DNA from: Burkholderiaceae bacterium DAT-1
GTDB lineage: Bacteria > Pseudomonadota > Gammaproteobacteria > Burkholderiales > Chitinimonadaceae
DNA: 64,000 bases
Direction of reading: 5' to 3'
NCBI GenBank assembly: GCA_019084025.1
Contig: JAHRBI010000007.1
Coordinates: 1 to 64,000, forward strand
The translations under genes and the position numbers were made by a program. This document shows, one piece after another, positions 6,389 through 14,791 of this stretch. The stretch's first letter is position 1. Each line of letters starts with the position of its first letter. The notes beneath the pieces were generated by a model. The model made no database searches. It saw only the letters and a program-made list of their open reading frames with translations, and was not told the DNA's origin.

Positions 6389-7969
6389 ATGTCGATGGCA
6401 GTTTGGCTGGCGTTAGCGGTGATTGGAACTTTAGGCGGCTGGATCATTGGACGAATGCGGGTGAGTCGGCTGGAGCGTGATCTGGCCGTTACACAAAGCA
6501 TGCATGCGGATCTTGAGTTGTCCCTTGCCAACGAGCGTGAGCGCGTGGCCGATTCGGTGCGGGAAGCGACGTCTCTTCGAGAGCAAGTGCTGGCGCGCGC
6601 CCAGCGAGTGGCTGAACTGGAGACGCGGCTTGCAGGTTTGGATGAGTTGAGTGCGCAACTCCGCTTGCGTGAGGAAGCACTAAAGCAGGTTCAGGAAGAA
6701 CGTGCCCGTCTGATGGAACGTCAGGGTACGCTGAATGGCGAAGCGAGCGCACGTGACACTCAACTCACCCGCCTGCATAGTGAATTGCAGCAAACTACGC
6801 AGCGCGCCAATCAACTTGAGCAGGTCTTGTCTTCGCTTAAAGCGCAGCATGCCGAGTTGCAGGCGATGCGTGATGCAGATCAGCGCCAGTTCGAGGAAAA
6901 GCTAGCCTTGCTGCGCGATGCACGCGAGCAAATGGGGGCGCAATTCCACCAGCTTGCCACCCAGATTCTTGACGAGAAATCCAAGAAATTCACGGAACAG
7001 AATCAGCAGCAACTGGGTGGATTGCTCGCACCTTTGCAGGAGCGCATCAAGGAATTCCAGCAGAAGGTTGAGGAAACCTATGACAAGGAATCCAAGGAAC
7101 GCTTTAGTCTCGCCAATGAGGTCAAGAAACTGGCCGATTTGAACCTGCAGATGCGTGAAGACGCCGTCAATCTGACCCAAGCGCTGAAAGGAAATAACAA
7201 AGCGCAGGGTACGTGGGGCGAAATTGTACTTGAGCGTGTGCTGGAATCATCCGGTTTGCGCAAGGGACAGGAGTACGAGGTGCAGGCCAGCATGGAGCGT
7301 GAAGATGGCGGCCAGCATCGTCCCGATGTCATCATCAATCTGCCGGAAGGCAAGCATCTGATCGTTGATTCCAAAATGACGCTGGTTGCCTACGAGCGTT
7401 ACGCCAGCGCGGAAGATGATGCACAGCGTGCCGATGCGCTCAAGCTCCATCTTGCTGCCGTGCGGAATCACGTCAAGCAGCTAGGGGACAAACACTACCA
7501 TACGCTGCATGGTGCAGGCGGCTTGGACTTCGTGCTGATGTTTCTGCCGGTTGAGCCTGCATTCATGCTGTCGGTGACCGAAGATCCCTCGCTGTTTGCC
7601 GACGCATTTTCACGCAATGTATTGCTGGTCAGCCCCAGCACCTTGCTGGCGACCTTGCGTACCATTGCCAATATCTGGCGTCAGGAATATCAGAATCGCA
7701 ACGCCCAGGAGATTGCGGCGCAATGCGGCAAGCTATACGACAAATTCGTGGGATTTGTAACCGATCTGGAAACTGTGGGTCAACGGCTGGATCAAACGCG
7801 CACAGCTTATGAGGCCGCTAGAAACAAGTTGGCAAGCGGCCGTGGTAATTTGATTCGTCAGGCAGAGCAAGTACGCAAACTTGGCGTCAGGCCATCCAAA
7901 CAGTTGCCGGCCAGTGTGCTGGATCTGACAGAAGATGAAGCAGAACAGGATGAGTCTGTAGATGCATAA
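6389..7969 (+). CDS. rmuC: DNA recombination protein RmuC
   Basis: RmuC limits DNA inversions at short inverted repeats and carries a PD-(D/E)xK-type nuclease-like domain. Here there is an N-terminal membrane anchor (residues 3-20), a long coiled coil (about 25-230) and the conserved RmuC core (about 240-470). The core includes Gly-Thr-Trp-Gly-Glu-Ile-Val-Leu-Glu and Arg-Pro-Asp-Val-Ile-Ile-Asn-Leu-Pro ... Asp-Ser-Lys-Met. The ATG at 6389 has AGGA six bases upstream. It is 526 aa, within the family range. A strong terminator shared with glnD follows directly. Confidence 0.95.
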   Translation: MSMAVWLALAVIGTLGGWIIGRMRVSRLERDLAVTQSMHADLELSLANERERVADSVREATSLREQVLARAQRVAELETRLAGLDELSAQLRLREEALKQVQEERARLMERQGTLNGEASARDTQLTRLHSELQQTTQRANQLEQVLSSLKAQHAELQAMRDADQRQFEEKLALLRDAREQMGAQFHQLATQILDEKSKKFTEQNQQQLGGLLAPLQERIKEFQQKVEETYDKESKERFSLANEVKKLADLNLQMREDAVNLTQALKGNNKAQGTWGEIVLERVLESSGLRKGQEYEVQASMEREDGGQHRPDVIINLPEGKHLIVDSKMTLVAYERYASAEDDAQRADALKLHLAAVRNHVKQLGDKHYHTLHGAGGLDFVLMFLPVEPAFMLSVTEDPSLFADAFSRNVLLVSPSTLLATLRTIANIWRQEYQNRNAQEIAAQCGKLYDKFVGFVTDLETVGQRLDQTRTAYEAARNKLASGRGNLIRQAEQVRKLGVRPSKQLPASVLDLTEDEAEQDESVDA

Positions 7970-7970
7970 A

Positions 7971-7999
7971 AAATGGCCGCACTGATCGCGGCCATTTTT
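7971..7999. terminator. Bidirectional terminator between rmuC and glnD
   Basis: AAATGGCCGC (7971-7980) pairs with GCGGCCATTT (7988-7997) around a short loop, with A- and T-runs on the outer sides. It starts one base after the rmuC stop codon and lies 20 bases from the glnD stop codon on the other strand. Confidence 0.92.
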
Positions 8000-8017
8000 G
8001 TAACATTGCATGGAAAG

Positions 8018-10585
8018 TTACCGCGCATTAATCTGCAGCGCATCTTCCAGCGCATTTTCCAGCTTGGCCAGTGCCGCCGGATCATCCAGATTCGGGCCGG
8101 AGACAGTAAAGGTATCCTCGGCGCGATCACCCAATGTAGTGATCTTGGCGGAGTGGATGGTGATGTGGTGTGACGATAGCACACGGGCAATCCTTGATAA
8201 TAACCCCGGCTGATCCCCTGCAACCAATGACAGTACAAAGAGTTTGTGACGTTCATCTGCACGCAGCATGACTTGTGGCGGCAGCGGGAAATGCTTCAGT
8301 ACGCGGCTGAGTCGGCCCGAGGCGGGCGGGGGCAGGGGAGCTGCATCACCGATCTGTTTGGCCAGTTCGTACTCGATAAAACCAATCAGATCACGATAGT
8401 GTTCGCCACGCCCTTCCGGGATGAATACGTAAAAGCTGTCCAGCGCGTAGCTATTTTTCGTGGTGTAGATTTTGGCATCGAAGATGCTGTAGCCCGAGCG
8501 CTCAAAGAAGGTGCAGATACGCGCAAACAACTCTGGCTGATCCGGCGAATACACCAATACTTGCAAGCCTTCTTCGGTATCGGAAACGCGCGCGCGCACA
8601 ATCGGCTCCGGCTGCCCGAATCGCCCGAACAGCACCCGCGCATGCCACGCAATTTCCCGTGCTTCATGGCGTAGAAAATATACTGCGTCCAGCGTCTGCC
8701 AGAAGGCCTTGTGTGCATCATCACGAAGCCCGTACAAGCGCATCAGGCGCAATGCTTCCTCCTGACGCTCGTCCAGCCAGCTATCTGCACTGGCCGCGCC
8801 ACCATGCAGATAGCGGCGAGTAGCCTGAAAAAGGTCTTCGAGTAATTTGGCCTTCCAGTTGTTCCACACTTTTGGACTGGTGCCGCGAATATCCGCGACG
8901 GTGAGCAAATAGAGACTCGTTAGATGGCGTTCATCACCGACTAGAGCCGCGAACTTTGCAATGGTCTCTGGGTCGTATACATCCTGCTTCTGTGCCACAC
9001 CTGACATAGTCAAATGGTGCTCAACCAGCCAGCTTACCAATGCAGTGTCTTCCGGTAAGAGCGCATGCTCTTCACAGAATTCACGCGCATCCACTTTACC
9101 CAGTTGTGAATGGTCTCCACCGCGACCTTTACCGATATCATGGAAGAGTGCCGCAAGGTAGAGCACTTCCGGACGTTCGAATGACTCGATAAGGCGCGAG
9201 CACAACGGGTATTCGTGATTGAATGCGGGTGTTGCAAACCGGCGCAGATTACGCAGCACCATCATGATGTGTTCATCCACGGTATACACGTGGAATAGAT
9301 CATGCTGCATTCGACCCACAATTTCGCCGAACGCAGGAATATAGCGCCCCAGCACGCCATAGCGATTCATGCGCCGCATCACCCGCGTGGTGCCGGAGGG
9401 CTGGCGCAAAATCTCCAGAAATAATGCTTTGTTCACTGGATCCTTACGGAACTGCCCATTTATCCGTGGCCGGGCATGCCACATGGCGCGCAAGGTATCG
9501 GCCCCGACGCCAGTGAGTTGAGGATGCCTTTGCAGGACGAGAAACGTTTCCAGAATGGCAGAGGGATGACGTTCATACAGCTCGGGATCGTTGATCTCCA
9601 GCAGCTCGCCCCGCGCATGAAAATGCTCGTTGATTGGCGTGGACGGCTCCAGCATGTCGCCCCACAGGCAGCGCCGAAACGCCTGAATCAAGATGGGTTG
9701 CAACTGTACAATGATCCGAGCCGATAAATAGAACACTTCCATCAACTGCTCGCTGGCACGCCGGCCTGCGATATCGCTGTAGCCAAAACGCTGGGCTAGG
9801 GCATTTTGATAGTCGAACAGAATGCGGTCTTCGCGACGTTTGGCCGTGAGGTGCAGGGCGATCCGGAAGGAGCACAGCATGCGTTCAGCACGCACCAACT
9901 TGCGCATCTCCTGACCGGTCAGTAAGCCCGCCTGATGCATCTCTTTCCAGCTGCTGCCCTGCTTGCAGGCACGGGCAAGCCACAAAAGCAGATGCAAATC
10001 ACGTAAGCCACCCGGGCCTTCCTTTACATTGGGCTCAAGGGTATTGATTGATCCCTGATGGCGCTCATGCCTGCGCTGTTGCTCCAGAATCTTGGCATCG
10101 AAAAAACGCTGAGGATCGAGTGCAGTGTCGATCGCTACTACGAAGTCGAGATATTGCGCGTGATTACCCGCTAGCAGGCGTGTTTCCAGCAGCGTGGTTT
10201 GGACGGTGATGTCCTGCGCAGCTTCCTCAAGGCAATGCGTCAGCGTGCGCACGCTATGGCCGACTTCCAGGCCGCAATCCCAGAGGGTGGTGATCAGGCT
10301 CTCCAGTCGAGAAGTTGTATCTTTACAGGCGTCTTCCGGCAAGAGGAAAAGCAAATCGATATCCGATGCCGGAAACAGTTGGCCACGCCCGTATCCGCCA
10401 ACAGCAATTAACAGGATATTCTCCGGAATGTCCGCTGCTGCCCAGCGATCACGCAAAAAGCCATCAACCAGTGCTGACGTCTGCATCAGAAGGTTCACTG
10501 CCTGTTCAGGGTCGTGATAATCCTCATACAGCGCTTGACGCGCCTTTTGCAATGACTGGCGAAGTTCGGTGATATTTTCGGACAT
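8018..10585 (-). CDS. glnD: [Protein-PII] uridylyltransferase / uridylyl-removing enzyme
   Basis: GlnD is the glutamine sensor that adds UMP to PII and removes it. The domains are all present: a nucleotidyltransferase with Gly-Gly-Tyr-Gly-Arg-Gly-Gln-Leu and the metal aspartates Asp75 and Asp77, an HD domain with Phe-His-Asp-Ile-Gly-Lys-Gly near residue 485, and two C-terminal ACT domains (about 690-760 and 795-855). The last ACT domain has the usual Asp-Gln-Pro-Gly-Leu-Leu motif. It is 855 aa, typical. It is the last gene of the hrcA-mltB-glnD run, 33 bases after mltB, and ends at the terminator shared with rmuC. Confidence 0.97.
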   Translation of the reverse strand: MSENITELRQSLQKARQALYEDYHDPEQAVNLLMQTSALVDGFLRDRWAAADIPENILLIAVGGYGRGQLFPASDIDLLFLLPEDACKDTTSRLESLITTLWDCGLEVGHSVRTLTHCLEEAAQDITVQTTLLETRLLAGNHAQYLDFVVAIDTALDPQRFFDAKILEQQRRHERHQGSINTLEPNVKEGPGGLRDLHLLLWLARACKQGSSWKEMHQAGLLTGQEMRKLVRAERMLCSFRIALHLTAKRREDRILFDYQNALAQRFGYSDIAGRRASEQLMEVFYLSARIIVQLQPILIQAFRRCLWGDMLEPSTPINEHFHARGELLEINDPELYERHPSAILETFLVLQRHPQLTGVGADTLRAMWHARPRINGQFRKDPVNKALFLEILRQPSGTTRVMRRMNRYGVLGRYIPAFGEIVGRMQHDLFHVYTVDEHIMMVLRNLRRFATPAFNHEYPLCSRLIESFERPEVLYLAALFHDIGKGRGGDHSQLGKVDAREFCEEHALLPEDTALVSWLVEHHLTMSGVAQKQDVYDPETIAKFAALVGDERHLTSLYLLTVADIRGTSPKVWNNWKAKLLEDLFQATRRYLHGGAASADSWLDERQEEALRLMRLYGLRDDAHKAFWQTLDAVYFLRHEAREIAWHARVLFGRFGQPEPIVRARVSDTEEGLQVLVYSPDQPELFARICTFFERSGYSIFDAKIYTTKNSYALDSFYVFIPEGRGEHYRDLIGFIEYELAKQIGDAAPLPPPASGRLSRVLKHFPLPPQVMLRADERHKLFVLSLVAGDQPGLLSRIARVLSSHHITIHSAKITTLGDRAEDTFTVSGPNLDDPAALAKLENALEDALQINAR

Positions 10586-10618
10586 GATTAGACTCGATCC
10601 GGCTTATGGTCGATTTGA

Positions 10619-11743
10619 TTAACGATGCGCAACGCGCCTTTTAGCAGGCGTATGCTTCACAGGCTTGCCCTTGGCGGCAGATTTGCCCGTGTGCTTCCCT
10701 GCGGGCTCGGGCGGGAGCAAATTCGGATCTTCCCAGGCAGCGCGGATTGCGACGGCGAGTTCCTGTACGGCTTTCGCGTATAGCGTACTTCGGTTGTAGC
10801 GGGTAATTACATAGAAATTATTCAGACCCAGCCAATAGTCGAACGTGCCAGGCTCCCGCTCCAGAGGCGCCAGGACCGCCTGCGGATCGCCTTGCAGTGG
10901 CGCATCTGGGACAACATTAAATTTTGCTAGATCACTTACTCGGTAGTGTAGATTAAACTTGTCCTCCGCCAGTGTCTTCCAGCCGTCGCCGTCTACCTTT
11001 GCCGGAATCACCACGGGCGCACCTTGTTGCCAGCCATGCACAGCAAGATAGTTTGCTACGCTTGCTAGAATATCGGCCGTGTTATCCCATACGTTTCGCC
11101 AGTTATCGGTTCCCCAGCTTTGCGCGTACGCCCTTACGCTTGAAGGCATAAACTGCGGCGCACCCATTGCGCCTGCATACGAGCCGAGAAAGCTAAGCGG
11201 GTCGCGTCTTTCTTCTCGTGCAAGCAGCAGGAATTCGCGCAGTTCCTTCCGGAAAAAATCTGCGCGGCGCGGGTAGTTGAATGCGAGCGTTGTCAGTACA
11301 TCCATCACGCGGTATCGCCCGGCCTGCTTGCCCCACATGGTTTCGACGCCAAGGATCGTGACCATGTATTCCGGATCGACGTGGTAATGCCGGCTGATTG
11401 CTTCGATCAGATCAGCATGTTCTCGCCAAAACAGGACGCCCGCGCGGATTCTGACCGGATTCACGAAGCCGGGTCTGAAGACATACCACGGACGGGATGT
11501 GGATGGGCGTTCCAGAATGTCGATGATTTCCAGCCGCTCGTGTACCGATGCAAACACAGCCCTCAGCCATGCCTCATCAAACCCATCTTGCGAAATGAGC
11601 GATTGAATAAACTGCTCCTGTGAGACGCCAATGACATTGCTGACCGCAGGGGTGTCTTCTGCGCAGGCAGGGGAGAATCCGGCGGGCAGGACTGCGCATG
11701 CGCCCATCAACAGGGCGCTTGCTAGAGTGAAAAGTCGGGACAT
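10619..11743 (-). CDS. mltB: Lytic murein transglycosylase B
   Basis: MltB cleaves peptidoglycan between MurNAc and GlcNAc to form 1,6-anhydro ends. The catalytic Glu134 is in Gly-Val-Glu-Thr-Met-Trp-Gly, and the family block Met-Gly-Ala-Pro-Gln-Phe-Met-Pro-Ser-Ser follows. The N-terminus is a signal sequence; Met-Gly-Ala-Cys at 13-16 could act as a loose lipobox, or cleavage may follow Ala28. A basic Lys/Arg/Pro-rich tail of about 30 residues ends the protein. It lies 24 bases after hrcA and 33 before glnD in the same direction. Confidence 0.93.
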   Translation of the reverse strand: MSRLFTLASALLMGACAVLPAGFSPACAEDTPAVSNVIGVSQEQFIQSLISQDGFDEAWLRAVFASVHERLEIIDILERPSTSRPWYVFRPGFVNPVRIRAGVLFWREHADLIEAISRHYHVDPEYMVTILGVETMWGKQAGRYRVMDVLTTLAFNYPRRADFFRKELREFLLLAREERRDPLSFLGSYAGAMGAPQFMPSSVRAYAQSWGTDNWRNVWDNTADILASVANYLAVHGWQQGAPVVIPAKVDGDGWKTLAEDKFNLHYRVSDLAKFNVVPDAPLQGDPQAVLAPLEREPGTFDYWLGLNNFYVITRYNRSTLYAKAVQELAVAIRAAWEDPNLLPPEPAGKHTGKSAAKGKPVKHTPAKRRVAHR

Positions 11744-11767
11744 GGTTCGCTGAATTTCTGATTAGGA

Positions 11768-12790
11768 TCAGCCTTGCTGATGTGACAAGGCGGAAGAAAG
11801 TAGTTTTGCCGTGATATCAACGATCGGGATCACGCGTTCGTAGGCCATTCTGGTCGGACCGATAACACCGAGTGTGCCGACAATCTGACCATTGACCTGA
11901 TAGGGCGCGGTGACGACGGAGCATTCATCCAGTGGATGAATGCCAGCTTCTTGGCCAATGAACAGTTGTATTCCTTCTGCCCGCTGCCCTGAATCAAGCA
12001 ATTGCAGCAAGGCGGTTTTCTCTTCGAAAACCGAAAAGAGCTGGCGTAGCCGGTCTACATTTGATGAAAAATCATCAACACGTAAAAGATTGGTTTCACC
12101 CGCGATAACTACGGATTCGCCTCCCGCATCAAACGGATTGCCACCAGCCTTGATGGCCGCACTCATGAGCTGACCAATATCTGTCTGCAAGGATTCAAGA
12201 TCCCCTAAAACAGCTGTTCGCAACATGTCCAGGGACTTTCCGGCACAGTGCTGGCTGAGATAATTACTCGCTTCGATCAGCTGGGCTGGCGTGTAATCTC
12301 GCTCAGTCAAAATGATACGGTTCTGCACATCGCCATCTGCTGTCACCAGTATCATCAGAATGCGGCGCTCGCTGAGGCGCAAAAACTCGATTTGCATCAA
12401 GGATGGTACGCGGCGGGGCGAGATTACGACGCCTGCGAATTCGGTTAACTGCGATAGCAGCTGAGACGCCGCGGTGACCGCAATCGAAGGACTGTGCGCC
12501 GGAATTTGATCCTTAAGCTCACGAATTTCCACCTGAGCGAGTGGCTTGATCGTCAGGAGCGAATCGACAAAAAAACGATAGCCCCGTGTCGTCGGAATCC
12601 GGCCGGCAGAGGTGTGCGGGCTGGCGATAAATCCCAAATCTTCGAGATCGGCCAGTACATTTCGAATCGAAGCAGAAGAGAGATCCAGCCCCGAAAACTT
12701 TGAGAGTGTGCGTGATCCAACCGGCTGGCCGTCGGCAATGTAATGCTCGATCAGCGTTTTGAGAAGGATTTGAGCGCGTTCATTCAGCAT
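11768..12790 (-). CDS. hrcA: Heat-inducible transcription repressor HrcA
   Basis: HrcA represses chaperone operons by binding CIRCE elements and is refolded by GroE. The N-terminal winged helix carries Arg-Thr-Leu-Ser-Lys-Phe-Ser-Gly-Leu-Asp-Leu-Ser-Ser-Ala-Ser-Ile-Arg-Asn and Pro-His-Thr-Ser-Ala-Gly-Arg-Ile-Pro-Thr. The C-terminal HrcA domain ends in Gly-Pro-Thr-Arg-Met-Ala-Tyr. It is 340 aa, normal. In many bacteria hrcA sits with grpE-dnaK-dnaJ; here it heads a run with mltB and glnD instead, and I found no CIRCE sequence upstream. Confidence 0.95.
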   Translation of the reverse strand: MLNERAQILLKTLIEHYIADGQPVGSRTLSKFSGLDLSSASIRNVLADLEDLGFIASPHTSAGRIPTTRGYRFFVDSLLTIKPLAQVEIRELKDQIPAHSPSIAVTAASQLLSQLTEFAGVVISPRRVPSLMQIEFLRLSERRILMILVTADGDVQNRIILTERDYTPAQLIEASNYLSQHCAGKSLDMLRTAVLGDLESLQTDIGQLMSAAIKAGGNPFDAGGESVVIAGETNLLRVDDFSSNVDRLRQLFSVFEEKTALLQLLDSGQRAEGIQLFIGQEAGIHPLDECSVVTAPYQVNGQIVGTLGVIGPTRMAYERVIPIVDITAKLLSSALSHQQG

Positions 12791-12980
12791 AGCTTCAATT
12801 CTACCGGCTCATGCGCTGGGAACAAGCGAATTTCGTGGGAAAGTGTGGGTGAAGTGACACGCTTTTTGATGATCTGTGGTTTTTTACTTGTTTCATTGTG
12901 GTAATAACGGTACACATATGCATACACAATTATCCTGCAAACAAAGCAGGTTCGTTTCGGTTTACTCAGGGAGATGGTTG

Positions 12981-13751
12981 ATGAAACGTATTTGGGCGGT
13001 CTTGTTTTGTCTTGCCTTGAGTGCAGGGTGCCAGGCTAGTGAGTTACGCATCGCAATGGAAGGCATGTTTCCACCTTTCGAAGAGGTCGATGCCAAGGGT
13101 AATCTCCGCGGTTTCAATGTTGATCTGGCCAATGCGCTGTGCGAACGCATGAAAGAGAAATGCAAGTTCGAGCGTTTCGGGTGGAATGATCTTGTACCCG
13201 CTTTAAATGACAAGAAGACTGATGTGGTGCTGGCCTCCATGCCCATCACTCAGGATCGCAAAAAGCAGGTGGACTTCACTGATCCCTATGCCTTGCCGCC
13301 CGCACACTTTATTGGCAAGGAACGACGTTTCCCTTACGTGCGGATTGAACCCCGCCACTTGGAAAAAATGAAGATTGGCGTGACACAGGATACCACCTAC
13401 GATCGCTATCTGACCGCCCGCTATGAAAAGGGTAGCACCATTGTGCGCTATGCCGATGGACAGAAGATGTATGCTGCGCTGGCGGCGGGGGAACTGGATG
13501 CGGTACTGGATGATGGTGTGGTGGCTTACTATAACTTCATTCAGCGTGGCGGCGGCGAAAAGGGATTCAATCTGATTGGTGCACCGCTGGTTGATCACAA
13601 GTACCTGGGCGATGGGCTGGGTATTGCAGTCAAGCTGGGCAACACCGAGTTGCGCGAAAAGCTGAACAAGGCCTTGAAAGAGGTCTACGAGTCGGGCGAA
13701 TACAAGACCATTGCTCAGCGTTACTTTGTGTTTCCAATCTACGATCGCTAA
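12981..13751 (+). CDS. Amino-acid ABC transporter substrate-binding protein (256 aa)
   Basis: This is a periplasmic binding protein of solute-binding family 3 (HisJ/ArgT/ArtJ-like). A signal peptide (Met-Lys-Arg-Ile ... Ser-Ala-Gly-Cys-Gln-Ala) is followed by Leu-Arg-Ile-Ala-Met-Glu-Gly-Met-Phe-Pro-Pro-Phe and Gly-Phe-Asn-Val-Asp-Leu-Ala. Leu-Ser-Ala-Gly-Cys could also be a lipobox. ATG 12981 is chosen because AGGGAG lies eight bases upstream and the signal peptide starts there; a longer frame from 12876 is unlikely. No permease or ATPase gene is adjacent, so it must use a transporter encoded elsewhere. Basic amino acids are a likely ligand by similarity only. Confidence 0.88.
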   Translation: MKRIWAVLFCLALSAGCQASELRIAMEGMFPPFEEVDAKGNLRGFNVDLANALCERMKEKCKFERFGWNDLVPALNDKKTDVVLASMPITQDRKKQVDFTDPYALPPAHFIGKERRFPYVRIEPRHLEKMKIGVTQDTTYDRYLTARYEKGSTIVRYADGQKMYAALAAGELDAVLDDGVVAYYNFIQRGGGEKGFNLIGAPLVDHKYLGDGLGIAVKLGNTELREKLNKALKEVYESGEYKTIAQRYFVFPIYDR

Positions 13752-13814
13752 TACCAGCGGTTAATTTTGTGAGGGCGGCCTTGAGATTCTGGCTGCCCTT
13801 GGTTACATTGGCGT

Positions 13815-14690
13815 ATGACTATGCTATTCAAGAAAGTCGCGCTGGTTGCTCGAGCCAATAGCCAGCGCATTCATGCGCCTCTCCGCTCCTTGGTCGCCTT
13901 ACTCCAGCGCGATTGCATGTCTGTGCTGCTTGATGCAGCGACAGCGGAAGAATATGCCATTCCCGGCGTTGAGATCGTTGCCCGCGAGAATATCGGCAAA
14001 ATTGCCGATCTAGTGATCGTACTCGGCGGCGACGGCACGATGCTATCCGTTGCCCGCTTATTGGCACCTTATCGCATTCCACTTGTGGGTATCAATATTG
14101 GTCGATTGGGATTCATGACCGATATCCCGATTGATGACATCGAGCATGTCATTCCTAGAATGCTGGGTGGTGACTTTGTGCCGGAAGAGCGCTTCCTGCT
14201 GCAGGCGAGAGTCATTCGCGACGATCGTGAAATCCACGGCGCGCTGGCCTTCAACGATGTGGTGTTTAGCCGTGGATCGCTCGGGTCGATGATCGAGTTC
14301 GAGATTTTCATTGATGACCAGTTTGTGTATAGCCAGCGATCCGATGGCTTGATTGTCACCACGCCCACAGGTTCAACCGCATACTCGCTTGCATCTGGCG
14401 GGCCAATTCTGCACCCAACTGTCCCGGCTATTTCACTGGTGCCCATTTGTCCGCAAACCATGAGCGCCCGGCCTATCGCCGTTTCCGATAGTGCTACGGT
14501 AGAATTCATGTTGTTGCGGGGGCAGGAAACTAAAGTCCACTTTGACGGACAATCCCACTTCGATCTGCGGGAGATGGATCGTATTACCATCAAACGCTAC
14601 CGGAACTCTCTGCGGATACTGCATCCCGTCGGATACAACTACTACGACATGCTGCGACAAAAGCTTCACTGGGGCGAACGCCTGATTTAA
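13815..14690 (+). CDS. nadK: NAD kinase
   Basis: NadK phosphorylates NAD+ to NADP+ with ATP. The Gly-Gly-Asp-Gly-Thr motif (residues 71-75, Asp73 catalytic) is followed by Gly-Ile-Asn-x-Gly-Arg-Leu-Gly-Phe-Met and the Thr-Pro-Thr-Gly-Ser-Thr-Ala-Tyr-Ser-Leu substrate loop. It is 291 aa, as in Escherichia coli. A second ATG two codons later (13821) is an equal start candidate; neither has a strong ribosome-binding site. recN follows 101 bases downstream, as in many proteobacteria. Confidence 0.97.
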   Translation: MTMLFKKVALVARANSQRIHAPLRSLVALLQRDCMSVLLDAATAEEYAIPGVEIVARENIGKIADLVIVLGGDGTMLSVARLLAPYRIPLVGINIGRLGFMTDIPIDDIEHVIPRMLGGDFVPEERFLLQARVIRDDREIHGALAFNDVVFSRGSLGSMIEFEIFIDDQFVYSQRSDGLIVTTPTGSTAYSLASGGPILHPTVPAISLVPICPQTMSARPIAVSDSATVEFMLLRGQETKVHFDGQSHFDLREMDRITIKRYRNSLRILHPVGYNYYDMLRQKLHWGERLI

Positions 14691-14791
14691 GTGTTGGCCG
14701 CGCCAGTTTAACGCTGTCGGCAGATGTATCATCTGTCGCTGTGTGTCTTGAATAACTCTTCGTAACCAGTTTCTTAGAAAACGGGACAACC

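Noticed and set aside
12791-12980. CIRCE element near hrcA
   Set aside because: No TTAGCACTC-N9-GAGTGCTAA or close variant is present.
14691-14791. LexA (SOS) box before recN
   Set aside because: No CTGT-N8-ACAG-like sequence is seen in the 101-base upstream region.
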